Source: Trichoplusia ni (lineage: Eukaryota; Arthropoda; Insecta; Lepidoptera; Noctuidae). From it: DNA of 64,000 bases. Below the pieces are notes generated by a model. The model was given only the letters and a program-made list of their open reading frames with translations, was not told the DNA's origin and did no database searches. The DNA lies in the NCBI RefSeq assembly GCF_003590095.1, contig NC_039483.1, positions 9,796,001 through 9,860,000 on the forward strand, in the 5' to 3' direction. Shown piece after piece: positions 38,268-52,151 of this stretch (positions are counted from its first letter, which is position 1; the number at the start of each line of letters is the position of its first letter). A program made the position numbers and the translations under genes.

Positions 38268-38420
38268 GGGTGGGGTCGGGTGCGCGGGCGACTCGCGACT
38301 CGCGCATTACTACGGCTGGCTGCGCGCATGCGCACTGATCGACACCCGCCACGCATTACAACTACGCACATTTTCCACGAACACGTATAAATAAAGTCGT
38401 AGGAGAACTGCCGCCGCAAT
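38268..38420 (+). promoter_or_regulatory. Candidate promoter: GC patch, NRF-1-like palindrome and TATA box
   Basis: A GC-rich patch (38268-38355) holds the palindrome GCGCATGCGC at 38324-38333, the consensus of NRF-1 and its insect relative ewg. A clean TATA box, TATAAATA, follows at 38386-38393, which would place a start site near 38412-38420. No following exon could be recognised. Motif and position support a + strand promoter, but there is no transcript evidence. Confidence 0.35.
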
Positions 38421-40070
38421 TTACACAGCCTTCTGTGAATCAGCGATAATTATGAGATAAAAAACCTGTCTAGAAATTTTATCGTCTAGAAACCGTTGAT
38501 GTGCATTATGATAGCCTAACAATATTGCCTCTGAAGTGCTATTGGAAACTCTTAATGTAAAAACGCAATGGAAAACTATTGAAAGTGAACACTTTGCAAT
38601 ACATTGTAGAGTGAAGTCGATGCTCAACGTAATACCTGTGAGAGACCAGTTTTAGTAGAAATATAAACGAGTCTTTGAACTTGTTTGTTCTTTGGGAAAC
38701 GCTTTGATAAAATGTCGGCTTCCCATCTAGAGTAAGCCGGTGCTCGAATCTCGCTGTCTACGTCGACGTGTCGTTCTCGAGATATTTCTTTAAAAATCTG
38801 GTACGAGAGTGGTTTGCACACAGATTAGGGATCGCTAGACATTACCTTTGGTTCACACAGAACGTGTTCACTAGAAAACTTGTAGAACACTGCAAAAATG
38901 TGACACGTAGTTCTCAGCTTCGACCACACGTAAGCTTTCATGTCGTTTAAAATAAAATATTTTTTTATTGATTTAGACAAACATTTTAAGAATTATAAGC
39001 ATGTATTAGGGCTTGTTGTAAAACGTGGTCCCCTACGCATTACGCTTGCATTCCCTCAGGGCTGCCCGGACACCGGACTGTCCAATGTAATAATGTGTGT
39101 AGAGCTCCATCGGATAGGGGTCGATCGAGTTAAATGGTCTCACAAAATATTCAAAACCTTTTCATGTCGTAAATGTTGTGATGCTGTAGGGAATCCAATC
39201 AATCTTAGGATTTAAAGTAACCCTTTTAAAGGAAATGTGGTTTTCTCGTGTTTTCAAATCCACAAATTCAATAATGAAAGCAGTCGCAAGACATCCGAAA
39301 AAAACTTGGTTACGAAACTTCCGCTTTTAGAAATATGTGTAACACAAACTTTAACGTAAATACTGTGAACTAAAGGAAAAACAACTTCACAAAGTTCTTG
39401 GAATCGAGTATAATATTTATATTTAGTCAGTCGAAACTAGCGTGTTTATTTTTTCATACGACGACAATCAATTTGCAGTGAGTCACTTGGCTGAGCGGAC
39501 CTTTGATCACTGGACATTAATGCGCACTTAAACTATAAAGTTATGAGAGCACAATAATGTTAACGTTATTTACACCCGAGGTATTTATATGAAGCTTACA
39601 TTGCGTATTAAGTTGTTAAGTTTTTGTTTTTCAAGTAAAAGCGGTAAATCGGGATTTCTACTTTAATTCTGAAGTAGAAAATACTTTTTAAAGATGCATT
39701 TCGAAAAATGAGTTGAGTATCTAGAATGCGTCAATAGAATATGAAACTAATGAAACCTTCCAACAATTCACGTTTTGTTAATACCAATAAGTGTAGGTTT
39801 CGTCTCATAATACGAGAATCTTAACAGACGTAGAACATCCATGAGCACCGCAGACGTCTGGTTTGCTCCACTGCGCTTCTCGGAAGCATAAGCATTAGAA
39901 CATAGGTGCTTGTAGAAACGATTAGGTTCCTAGAACTTCTGTTTAGTACACAATAATATATTAGGTATGAAAGTAAATAGTGGTACGTAAACTGCTCTAC
40001 TTGTTATTAACATCTAAAGTAGAGTAATATTTTGGAACATCTTTTCATATCACCACCCACAGATATATCC
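38421..40070. other. Non-coding stretch
   Basis: No supportable gene. Overlapping short frames of 60-90 codons occur on both strands around 38421-39215, without domains. No repeats are recognised. Confidence 0.5.
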
Positions 40071-40098
40071 CTACTAATATTATAAATGTGAAAGTAAC

Positions 40099-40175
<77 letters not shown>

Positions 40176-40348
40176 TACGCTTTCAGGTCTAAACCATTAA
40201 ACTGATTTTAATGAAATTTGGTACAGAGATAGAGTTCACCTTGAGAAAGAACATAGGTTAATTTTTATCCCGGACTTTTGAAAAGTTCTCTTTTGAAACG
40301 CGATATAACCGACCTCGACGCGGGCGAAGCCGCGGGCGAAAAGCTAGT
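40071..40348 (+). mobile_element. Lepidopteran non-autonomous element with a hitchhiking GTCT microsatellite
   Basis: It starts CTACTAATATTATAAATGTG and carries a (TCTG)n run. It continues TTAATGAAATTTGGTACAGA, then TTTTTATCCCGGAC, and ends GCGGGCGAAGCCGCGGGCGA followed by AAAGCTAGT. This is the well-known moth/butterfly repeat class in which GTCT-type microsatellites ride inside a small non-coding transposable element. It appears nearly full length and less diverged than the copies at 8324 and 35594. Confidence 0.85.
40099..40174 (+). repeat. (TCTG)19 microsatellite
   Basis: Nineteen perfect TCTG units, 76 bases, inside the lepidopteran repeat element; likely to vary in length between individuals. 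Confidence 0.97.
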
Positions 40349-41620
40349 TAAATATATTTTCTCGTAAAGCATAAACAATTTGATAACGGCAAAAGCTATG
40401 ACGAGAGTTTATGATCGCGATTGGCAATCGTAACCAGTTGTAGAGATCTAAATCATTGATAATTCAGAAGTTGCTCGTCTTTCCTGTATTACTCAGCTAA
40501 AGAATTTCTAATTAGAGCGTAAAGTCTGTACTAACAACGTGTAGTAACAATTACGAGCTGACGCCTCGGTGTTGCGTGGCCGGAGGCCTTTTGTTAGGTC
40601 TCGACAAAGTTTTGGTAAAGGTCTCATAATCTTGAATTACCAGCGAAACACAAAGAGGACGCAACGAAGTAATAGTTATACCTCAGATTAATATCAAGTT
40701 CAGGTTTTCCACGATAGGTGCACTTTTTCCAATGTTTGTACATAATAACATGGTCAACAGAATATGCTTGCATGTCGGTCGTATCTGTTAAATATTGATT
40801 TGCGTAGCGAGTACTATTCACATTAATTGGAGCACGTATTTGGCGGACTCGCTTGGCCGCCTGACCATCCAGATTGATTACCTCAGGAAGGGGAGGTGTC
40901 GAGCGAAAGATTACATTGATTTACTATCATACCCACTCGTATTTGTGTTTTTTATTTCATCGTGTAGCTTCGTTCATTTTCGTTCTCACTGTCTGAGGCA
41001 ACACTTAATAAAAGTCACAAAGCTAGTAATATAAGTCATAATTCACGGGAGAGTATCTCCGTAAGACGCAGTAACGAGTCGGCCAGATGTGCGCGGCACT
41101 TACGAGATATAAAGCGCACATGACGCGCACTTTTATAACTATAGCGTCATCTATATGTGTTGAGTAACGCGGGAGGCCGGCTACTAGGCTCGCATGAAGC
41201 CGGGAGAGACCTCAACTTCAAGTTGCCTTTCGTTGTATCATAGAGTCGGAATCATTTTAAACAGGTGTATTTGAACTAAGCGTCTAAAGTCGATATTTTG
41301 TGGAATTACTGATTTGTAACAACGTAACACTAAGTTGTTGGTAATAACTTGAAATTAGCAATAGGCTATTTTAGGGATTAAGTTAAAATTGCAACATTGC
41401 TCGCCGGCCTCATTTTCGATTTGGAAAACTGGCCGTATATTTCCAAACCGATACGGTTAAGCTGCAAGCCAAATTCGTCGGGACATTCATACCCTGTTAT
41501 GTATTTACGACGCCACTAATAGGTATGTATATTAGGTATTAAAGTATGCGAAATACCGCTGCAGCTGCCAATGGCCGACGTAAAGCGAATGGACGTTTTT
41601 ACAGCTCAGCGTTTTAGTGC
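40349..41620. other. Non-coding stretch
   Basis: No supportable gene. The part from 41040 to 41210 is GC-richer and contains AGCGTCATCTATATGTGT, a string reminiscent of short motifs common in moth genomes. Confidence 0.45.
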
Positions 41621-41828
41621 TCAGTCGGGGCTCTAAAGTTATTTACTGGCGGTCGAGTGGGGCGAGCTCCGGGCGGAGCGGCGAGCGGAGCGGAAGGCGG
41701 AGCAGTGAGCGGGGCAGTGAGCGGAGCGAGCAGCGGGGACCCCAGCGGGCCCTAAGCGGATTATGAGACAACTAAGTGAAAGCCTGGTGTCGCAACCGCC
41801 GCGAGCTAGCTACAAAAGTTACAGTCGG
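41621..41828 (+). promoter_or_regulatory. Candidate transcription start and untranslated first exon around a GC minisatellite
   Basis: An arthropod-type initiator string TCAGTC lies at 41621-41626 and a DPE-like GGTCG at 41651-41655, one base off the usual spacing. A GC-rich segment follows, and a donor-like TCG-GTAGGT is at 41825-41833. Together these could form a TATA-less promoter plus first exon. No start codon fits in the frame through the GC segment, so the exon would be untranslated. The signals are individually weak. Confidence 0.25.
41678..41737 (+). repeat. Five 12-bp GC-rich minisatellite units
   Basis: GCGGCGAGCGGA, GCGGAAGGCGGA, GCAGTGAGCGGG, GCAGTGAGCGGA and GCGAGCAGCGGG follow head to tail without gaps. 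More GCGAG/GGCGGA material lies just upstream. One frame through it is open and Ala/Gly/Ser-rich but has no start codon and stops at 41753-41755. Confidence 0.85.
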
Positions 41829-42787
41829 TAGGTACCATGAACTAGGTGATTTGTAGGCAGAAACTGAGACAACTCATGTCACGCGATATTTATTTGAAAA
41901 TACTTTATTTTTATGCATATCTCTGTGGGCTATTTGTTACTTTTATCACTTGCACGTTTCTCCGGAAACTACGTGAAATGTTTAGCTAAAATTATTTATT
42001 TAGAATTCATTATTCATAATTTTGTCGGCACCTACTTAAAGCTCATGAACAAAAATTATTTATTAATGTAGTAAAGATACTTAATGTAATGTTTGATGAA
42101 AAATATAATGGGTAACTGTACACTATACTGTACGTTCAAAATATTATGTCTTTTGAAATGATAATTTGACAGCAAAGTAATTAGTTCCTGGCTTCGGAAT
42201 AGAACAATCGAAAGACACATTGTTCTTATAAAATATTGCGTTGCGATTGTGATTGTGGGTACAGATAGTGTAATTGTAGAACGATTTGAACTACAGACAC
42301 AACTAAACTGGAATCGGAAATGTCAGGAGGTTAATTTGGGAACATGGCAGTGGAGATTTAAAATCTATATCTCAGTATACTGGAAAGAAGGAAAAGAATT
42401 ACAGACCCACAGAACCGTAAAACAGCGGTAAATATATTCAATCATAATTCTCTTATTGTTACACTAACGGTGTGTTGAGGTAAGCCCTATAAAAATAAGC
42501 AGATAATTTTAACATGAAGGTTTACGTTGAAGGTTGAACGTGTGCTGGCTATAAGGCAGGTACAATTAAGGAAAATCCTAGATCGGTGGAAGCTCGATGT
42601 TTTTAGACATAAGCTTTTAGAAAAACTAATTAGGTAAAAAGAAACGTTTATTAAGTCAAACTTATTATTACGTTTTTAAGTACCTATACCAATGATTGAG
42701 TTTTACGTGCCAATTTTTTTAGCATTGAATATATGAGTATACGAAAACGAAACTCATGATTTCCATAAAACTCGTCTAACGTGTGAA

Positions 42788-42816
42788 TCAAACAAACTGG
42801 TCAACAGTTTGTTTGA
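42788..42816. repeat. 12-bp perfect hairpin
   Basis: TCAAACAAACTG (42788-42799), five-base loop GTCAA, CAGTTTGTTTGA (42805-42816). It is a tight perfect stem with no U-run after it. Confidence 0.85.
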
Positions 42817-42928
42817 CTCTCACGTCCCTAGACTATATAGTACCTAATGCAAGTTTAAGAGCGTACTTTTTTCCGCTTCCAGTGCGCATCTTAAGTCACG
42901 ATCCAAGCTTAAAATTGTCGGCTTGGGC

Positions 42929-42990
42929 CCGTCGCGTCGCCCGCATCGGTCGCACGCCCCTCACACAGTTATTACGGGCCGACGCGACGG
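42929..42990. repeat. 11-bp GC inverted repeat
   Basis: CCGTCGCGTCG (42929-42939) and CGACGCGACGG (42980-42990), exact reverse complements, 40 bases apart, in a local GC-rich patch. Confidence 0.75.
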
Positions 42991-45900
42991 ATTGCCCAAC
43001 TTTACATGTTGTTATTAAGTCATTTTGTTTTGTTCGTCTCACTCCACACAACTAGTTCCCTTGTCTTAATACTTGGTGTTGTACCGTTTACTTGCTACGG
43101 TGTTTTTAATTAGATGTATAAATTACTTCCTCGGTTGCGTAGTTTGTTTGTTGTTTTTTGGAGGTTTTCTCAAGACGATATAATCTAGGTTGTTTAAATT
43201 GTGCATAATAAATACATATTGTGTGACTATTGTTTTTTTTTATTTTTATAAATTAACAGTTTTTCCTTCACAGCAGTACATAAATACAAGAAAGATACAC
43301 GTGACTAGTATTTTTCTCATCAATAAGACCTTGACCATTGAATTTGTTTCGACTTTGTTCTCCAATAACAATTGAATCTTGTAGTTTTAAACAAGCTCAA
43401 GTCAGTGTTCGTGAATTCGTTTACTTTCGCGCACCGATTTCTCATGCACGTTTATTTTTAGATTTCTGTTGCCATCTGTAGCAAGTTTTCCATTATACTC
43501 CATTTATTTGCAATTTTAACATAACATTTCGATTTCTAAGCTAACAAAATGGTCGAGTGGAAAGTCGATCTGCTTCAATTACACAACTAGCAAGTAACTT
43601 AGACATGGCTTTTTATGTGGCTATTAAAAAATAATCATCACTCAGGTGCATTATAACTTTATTTAGAATACTATGTAGGAAATACACACCGGCAGAAATA
43701 TCTAACAGATGACCTGGTTTAATCTTCTATTGAGCGAGTTTATTGTGAAAGATTTACTTACTTTTAACTTAGGTGAATGTATGCTAAACGCGCGCTTATG
43801 CAAATCATTCTATATAAGAATTGCATGGCGTACGTTAAATGCATTTTTTTCTCAGTGGTATCAAAACTGTTATCTTACGTTGTGTGAGCCGAAATAATCT
43901 ATTCCACAAACTTATCTCGTTATTTCAATAAACACGAACATCATTTCATCTCACGATACGCAGGTACCAGGAGACCAACAGCACAGAGGAGTTATGCGAA
44001 ACAAAATTCTGTACATACAAGTATCGAGTAAATCTATATCGAGTCCAGTTCCAGTTTTCTTGGAATGGTTATATTTCACGAGTTATCCGAGGCGTCTAAT
44101 AAAAACCCCGTGGACGTTGCGTACGCGATGTTTCCTGCGCGATAAGCCCCTGATGGATCACTTCCTATGGATTAGGGATGCTCGATACAAGTTACAATGC
44201 ACACTGGTACATTGCCTACAGCCGCTACAGCTAGCCGGTACTGGCGCCACTAGCGATCGACACTTGTTTATTTTTGACTGACTTTTGAAAAGGAGTTCCA
44301 ATGATATTTATTTTTCTTCTTCTTAGTTTTCTAGGTGGATAGAAAGCTTTTTTTCAAGCAGAAGCAACACTTTCAAGAAGAGATTTCACATCATAATCAC
44401 TTCTCTCACAATCCTTGTGTTATTAACCAATTTGAGTATTAACAACTTCAACAGACTTGACAATCACAAAATTTAAACTTAAACTATAGTACATTATGGA
44501 CGAATTAAACTACGTCTCGTTTCTAATTAGAACAAAATAAATGACGTCAGCGCCAAAATGTAGATAGTCCATATTATACCTATCCTACCCCAATCAAAAA
44601 CAACTCGCGATGTCAAAAACATTCCAATTCATAATATTATGAACCTTAAACCACACTCGATAACTCATGTAGGTATTGACGCAACAATTTGACCGGTCTA
44701 GTATCTTATCAATAAAAACAATTCACGCATTTGTTTACATTAGAATTTAGCTCAAATTAACGACTTCTGTATTTACTTACTTCTAAGTTTTAATTAATTG
44801 GGAGCTGTCTTATCTGGTGAGATAAAGCTTGATTCAATGAATATTGTCCTAAAATATATTCGTATGTATTCGTAATCGGATTGGTATCCGTAAAAAGTAG
44901 AATATAAAACTGAGGACTAAAACTAAAAAAGTGCGACATAGATGTATTAAAACTTCATTTGATAAATAATTAAAACGATAGGTCAGACAAAATCTACACT
45001 AGAAGTAACTGTATAATAACTACCCATATATTATACACATTAACAGCAACAAACTTAACATCTAAAATCAAATTCCAATAAAACAAGTACGCAATAGATA
45101 CGTCGTACCATTCGTTACTCTCATTGATTGCTGTACTCTCGCTTCTCGCTCGCCAGTCGAACCTTTAATCCCGTCATACGTAATCGTTACTTCAAATGAC
45201 GCAGTGACTGTAATCACACAGCGTCGTCTTGTCACGTCACTTAAATCTTTTGATACGCTATCACGACATGCAACCGCTGATGCAACTAAATTATCTATTG
45301 GAAATAGTCGCCTCGAGACTAGAGTTAGTCTTCTTTGCCATTGCTTTACGATGTTGGATTTAGATGATACTACGGGCATCGTGGCACTGATGAATCTATA
45401 TCAGGTAGGTAGAAAAAGAAATTACGGCAATGCATACATCTAACTATGGCGTCTGAATATTGAGTCCTATGTCCGAAGTTTAAATGGCTATAGATATCCA
45501 TCGGCTAAGAGGAGGATGTAGATTGATTTAGACATTATCAAGTGACACTACGTAGAATGCGCGTAGTCCATGTATTAGCAATAGTTTTGTTGTATGCAAA
45601 GAACTTCAATGGTGAAAGGGGAGTGCAAAAATACATTTTGTATGGCTGTGTGCATTTGTGCTTTAACAGTTTAGAAATTTCTCGTATACAAGTGAAGCTA
45701 GCTAGAGAAATTATATGGCAACAGAAAACAACGTAATAATCGCTTGAGATTACCATATTACCAACATGGCAGGTAAAAAATATTACGTATTATGATTGTT
45801 GTTTCGTCTCGTCACGCAGTGAAAATGTCAGTTGCACGAGCAAAAACTGATTAAGTAATTACAGGGAACTATGCAAGTGCAATTTAACGCACCATTGACA

Positions 45901-48596
45901 GAGAAAACGATGTAAATTCGTCAGTTGCCACCAAACATGCAGCTTGTGGAAATGTGGACACATTCAATATTAAAAGCACGTTTCGGTAACTTTTTACGAT
46001 ATATGTTCACACTAAAAGGAACAAACTCTTTATGAAGAGAATTGTGTATTCAATTATTAATACTGGGGTCATAAACATTAATTCATAATATGAAGATGGA
46101 ATTAACAACAAAATATATTAACCATAAACATGCAAATAACGGTCGAAACAACTTGAAAAAACGATGGTCATTTTGCGCCAGAGTTCCGTAGTTATTCGAC
46201 TAAAGAAGATATATTAGCTAGTACTAGGTACATATTTGTCTTTCTTTCAAAGCAAATTGTAGGTGAGTTATAATTTCTTCATCAATACATATAACATAGC
46301 GTATAATTATCACGCCTAGCCCCCAAGGTGTCGTTGTACTTTACCAATTCGCCGAAGACTAAGTTCCTAGTACAACCTAACCCATTACCAAGAAATGACA
46401 TAACCGATGCTGAAACATAATGCTGCAGTAAAAAAAGACGTCTCATAGAATTGTTGTAGCCATCACTAAAAATAGACGCGCAGAATCATCAATTTTGTAG
46501 GGTTACCACTTGCTTATCGTATGCGGTTATATTAAATAGGGATCAGCCTGCAGACTGGTGGTGGTCTCGATAAAGACGATAAAAAGTTTCACCCCTATTA
46601 GATACGACTTTTATAGTTGGAGAAATATGAATACGCAGCAATTCGCATCCACTTAGATGGAATGGTCAAATAGACAAAAGTTAGAAAAGTCTCTGTGCAT
46701 GTTAATTTGGGATAGTTGGCAAAGGTTTCGAATGTTCTGTAGCTTATCGTTTGTCTTCCCGTCTTAACGAATCTCCCAAAAACTTAAGTTATTCCAGCCG
46801 GCAGTGTTAAACCAACAGAATGTTTCACACCCAACTTAAGTTCTTAGTTCAAACAATTTCTAAGTATTGTATCAAATGTGTGTACAGACGAACTTATGTT
46901 AAGTTATGCATAATTTATATGTTTACTGCTATTGGGGTGCTTCGAACTAGGGTTTGCTTAAGTGACAATAAAATCATGTTTTCGTTCATATGATTGCAAG
47001 TTGCAGTGATTTCTTGTTTAATCTGTGTCTTAAATGTCTCGTACAGTGTTTTGCAGTAAAATAATTTGTTTTTAAACTCCAGTTGTAAACTGAATCTTTA
47101 TAGTTCTTAATTGGTGATTGATAGTATATTTAAATAAGCCGGCGGACGCAAAAGCAGTAATCTAATAGCGCAATCAAAAAAATATTCTAGCTTAAGATCA
47201 ACATATCCAAAAATATCTTACGAAATATATCTTAAAGAATAAGTGTCTCAACATCGCCGATATTTGCATATTTAAACATTTATACCGGCGAAATGTAGTT
47301 TCTCACGATAGTTATAATATGCTAATACATTATGTTTTCGAGTCATTCAAGATTTCTTTCTATTCGGCAATAATACCGATATTAATGTGAATTATGCGAT
47401 GTTCGTTTAATGCTCCGAGTTTCGTTGAGTAAGTCGGAATTAATAGCGTTGTTTATTTACGGCGCTAGACGAAGTTCTGGCGTTTTATTTAGCTTATTTG
47501 TGTGGAGTGGATAAAGATTAAGAACTCTTTAAATATAAATCTGAATATTTTTAATAAGACAGCAACGATATATTTCTTGAAGGTTTGATGTCATTTGATG
47601 CAGTAAAAACATATTGCATTTATAGTTTTCAATTCACCATTTATGTTATTTTAGTATTTCGGTTCCAACAATTTATGAAAAAGTAAGAAGACAAAAATTT
47701 CCTTTAACAGTACACAAAAAAAACGAAAAGGTAAGAAATTAAAACAATATAGCAGAACTAAACTGACTCACAAAAAAAAAACTATCATTAGTAGAGACAC
47801 CTTGACATACAGAGATCAAGCTCAGTACCAGGGCAACATAAAACTATGAAGTCAAATCAAAGGCCGCAAACTAATAACCGCAGAAGCTGGCATATTTTTG
47901 AACGAGTCATCAACTCCACGATCAAAGCAGCCACAGAGTAGAAAAACAACAGTTAGATGATTCGTATAATGAGATACCTACGTTAAACAGAAATCGAGTT
48001 ATCTGCACACGAGGTCCAATTCTCAGAAGGATCGAGGAAACATTCGGTTCTGTAGCTATGTCGCTTATCACGGGTTTTATTTACATTCATTTTGTTATTT
48101 GTATTGTAGAGCCGTTTTTCAATGTTAGGTTAGGGCGCTTCACATTTTTTTTTTATTTTAGTAATAGAATGCTTTATCCGCATTTTGATAAAATACCTCT
48201 CTTTATGACCGCTTAATTGAATTTAATACTTCGTTAATTTTTGTCGTCTGATCTGGTATTGAATAGTTTATTATAATGTTATAAAATACCTTATTTTAAC
48301 TTGAATTAACTAATATTCAAGCTCAATTTCTTTTTTCGAAATTAACCGCCTACGTTATTTGAGATTATTGTTATTTTTGGAACTTACCTTTAGCTACTTA
48401 ATTTGTCGAAGCTCATTTAAAATACGGCTTTTGTAAGTCTATTATTAAAATAGTGCTGCTTTTTACTGCATAACCTCTTTTCCTTTTTTATAGTACTTGT
48501 TTTTCATATCCATAGCACACATTTTTTACTTCGACAACCCATAATCCCAGCGTATTAAGTTAAGCCAAAATTTTGGTAAAATTTAATAGAAATATC

Positions 48597-48700
48597 TAGC
48601 GCTCGCATGGCCGGGGAGCGAGGCTGACATCATCCCGCTCCCAGGGGGCTGAGAGCGCGTGCCGAAACAGCTGATTGCCGACCGACCACCATAAAAAATT
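48597..48700. other. GC-rich patch
   Basis: CpG-rich sequence (GGCCGGGGAGCGAGG, CCCGCTCCCAGGGGGCTGAG, GCGCGTGCCGAAACAGCTG) in AT-rich surroundings, with a 7-bp GGGAGCG/CGCTCCC inverted pair. It may be a promoter or enhancer core; there is no reading frame of interest. Confidence 0.3.
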
Positions 48701-51700
48701 GTAGAAAACAAACTGCTTCCAAAATTCAACCTTATTTCAGCAGCTTAAAATATAATTTTCATTGCAACTGCCTAAACGACCCTTAATATAAGTATCCTTG
48801 GACAACTCTCGACTCTAGCGTAGTGCGAATGGGTCTAAAATCGCTTGCTCACTTATTTCCCCGTCCACGTCACCTCCAGAATAATATCAGCAGTGCCATA
48901 CAATTTAGGCTCTAACACAACAGCACACGTTTATTTTTCGCTTGCGTTGGAATGTTAACGAGATAAAACAGAATGGATTTTGTGCATTTCACTTGGTTGG
49001 AGGCCGGTGCGTGCCTCAAGCGATCAAGTTCTGCTGCAATCGGCTCCGCTGCTTCGCTGGCTAATAAATGAGAATATTTCTTAGGAAAAGATGGATCGCT
49101 CGTAATTGTTATCAGACACCGCGTTGCCGGCAACAGACGCATGATTTTACGGTACGTGACTCAAATAAACATCGATGTTTTAATTGTTTTATAAATATGT
49201 AGTAGAAAATAATAAGGTGTGTTATTAAAATAAACAGGGGTATTACTTAATAAAAGTAATTATAATAGTCAATTAAGTGATATTACATTATTGAGGTTGG
49301 CACGAGCTAACACAACAGTTGATGCGGTTGTATTAGACCACCATCAAAGACGATTGTTAGACACACGCAACGTTTTTTGTGCGTTCACCAAAATAATTTC
49401 ATAATTTTTTTGTAACACAAAAAATTTAAACACTTGATACAGTTTTTACTTTACAGTTACAATGTATAATAATTTAGCGAAGCGGTGAAGGTATTAACAT
49501 TCAAACACCATTATAGGAGCCTCACACAATGATATCGTTGTAAATGTTAGTTGAACACGTAAAAACTGTAAGAATGTAGTTAATATGTACTTACAAATTC
49601 AACATTACAGTGCAGTAAAATGTGCTTGTTGGCTAAAATCAAAAAGTGTTCGCACGATAAAGCCAATCTGTCAATTTCCTTCAAAATGTGTGACATTTAT
49701 GTTGGCATTCAATTTAGCTGATCGTCGCCCTGGACCCTAACTGTTTCAAGTCAATCAGTGTCAGGTACAATATATGAACGATGTGTAAAAGATGTGTTTC
49801 ACTCAAGCCGCTTCATTTCGTTTGGGAATTATATTACGAAGACTATATTCTAGAATAGGATCAAATGCTTTAAAGTGGCAAAATACATTCTGATAATATT
49901 GTTACGAAATAGAAAGTTAAGGCTGTGCATCCAGGCAAAAGCACGGATTTTTTTATATTTTTAATCTTTATTTATTCAATGGCATTCATATCCATGGTCC
50001 TGACCGCCCCAACGTTATCTAAACTTAAGTACATCTTTGTTAATTTATAAATAAATAGAGGAAAGCGCAAGGGATGCAAAATTACATTTATTTTGATTTA
50101 GCTGCATCAGAATTCAAATGTTGGTTCTACTAATAAGCTTAGGAATGCGCGCCTGTATCGTATTTATTATAAGATTTTCTTTCAATTTAGGCACGTTATA
50201 CCAACATGCATTAACTGTGTATTTGGTGAGTCTACCTACTTTCGCTCCGAATTACGTTGTCGAAGCTAGCCTCCGTGTTCGCGGTAACACATAGATATTT
50301 CTGATAACAAACTCCCACTCACGTCACGAGTGTATTGACTCGACGCAGAAATCATCAATAAAGTTCCGTGACATGACTTTCTATAGGCTTTCGCGTTCAT
50401 TTGCATTTTGCATGTGTAATCAGGAATTCTGTCCAAATACGCTATTGTATTGCAGTGTACTTTGTTTCGTTACGTTTAGCAGTAAGCCTGGCCACTTACT
50501 TATGAACGGAATTTCAAACAATAGTCTTGAGGTTTTGAAAATATGTTTTATAAGATTCAGAGTGCTTCTACATCCTCGTTGAGGTAAGCATTTGGCAGCA
50601 CAGCTTTAGTGGTCAGGTTCAGGTAGACAGAATTGTATATCACAGAACGAGAATAACTGAGTCTGGCTAAATGTGTCGGTAACGTTATGTTAGGTCAGAA
50701 CGGATTTGAAAAGACCTGCTATTGGTTTTAAGTTATCTGTTAGATTTTAATTCAAAATCATGATTTTATTTACGACTTTCTTTCCGTATTTTATAAAATG
50801 AACATATTTTACAACTATTTACCGCTACTTAAAAAAACAATTGAAAGTGTTAATCTCTTTGATTTATTATGACTCGCGAGGTATTTATGTATGTTGTAAT
50901 TATTGACGTCATTACAAAACATAATAGCAGTAATATAAATTACTCTTTCGACATGCAAACTTAAGCTTCGGTAGAAACTTAAGAGCAATTACTGTTATTG
51001 TTACTTTGTACTATATCGAAACTTGTGAATCGAATAACATAATATGTATGTAATTAAAAGTTTATTAGAAAATGACGGGTCAAGGCTCAATCTTTATAGT
51101 AAAGTACTAATTACAATCTTGAATATTTTTCTTGTATACAGTCCATCGTTAGTTAAATGAGCTTACTACAATGAGTCGTATGTTATAAGTATCGGGATCG
51201 TCCGACTAGTTTCGGACCCAAACGGAGTGTGGTGAAAAAGAGTATACCTAAGGTTATTAAAAATCTCGCTATCACGGGCAAACGTACCGAGCATTGGGAC
51301 TCGGTACTAGGTAGTAGATTTAGACTTTTGGAATAACGGAATTCAGGGTTATGGACAAGTGACATTAGCCGAGCGCTAACACTGCGGAATCCTACCTGTA
51401 TTGTACTTACAAGTCAAGCTTCAAAGTAACGTGGCTTGTCAGATTAGAATATCATTTCTATTATATACATACATTTTTTTATAGTTTTTTTCAAGTTTCC
51501 GAATAAATATATATTAAAAGAAATGAAATAATAGTACAAAGTGTAGTCCTCATTGAAATTGCAAAGTATTCTTCCATCTATACTCAGAAATAAAATTTTC
51601 CCACAAAAATGATGAGATGATACTGCGTCGTGTGTAACTCGTCGAGATCTATATCTGTCAGTTAATTCGACATTAGTATTAAAGGATCCTGACCGGATAC

Positions 51701-52113
51701 GCGTCGATGATACGACTCTATAAACGTCGCGCCGGAAACTATTGAGTCATCATTACTCTATGGTGTGAACTGTGGACAGAACTTCGCACATCTGTAACCC
51801 TGGTTAGTCTGTTGGAAAATATGGGGATTTTTGTTAATGATATCAGGAGTCGTACTTTTATAATTGAAAGTAGTGGACCTCTAACTTAATTTGGTCTGAT
51901 TTCTGAGCTCTTTTTTTACACATATCCGGGAAGCATAAGAGTTTTACTTCTAAGTTTAAGCATACATATTCATATGAAGAATGAAGATTGTATTTTACCC
52001 CAGAAATAAATCTAGCTTGTAAGGCAAAATGTATTTTACGCTCTACATGATATTTTCACAAAATAAAGATTTTGAATTCCCTTTTTCTTGAAACTTTTGC
52101 AGGAATTAAACTG

Positions 52114-52151
52114 TAACAAAACGTTAAGTACTATTATTTAACGTTTTGTTA
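52114..52151. repeat. 14-bp perfect inverted repeat
   Basis: TAACAAAACGTTAA (52114-52127) and TTAACGTTTTGTTA (52138-52151) flank a 10-base loop GTACTATTAT. Confidence 0.85.

Larger units (their letters stand above)
41838..48596. other. Non-coding stretch
   Basis: No supportable gene. Frames of up to 103 codons (for example 45068-45379 minus and 43994-44281 plus) show no domain. Two inverted repeats (42788-42816 and 42929-42990) and one CRE octamer (44542-44549) are present. GGCGCCACTAG at 44243-44253 loosely resembles an insect CTCF core on the minus strand. Confidence 0.5.

Noticed and set aside
44241..44256. GGCGCCACTAG resembling an insect CTCF core on the minus strand
   Set aside because: A single short partial match without supporting context.
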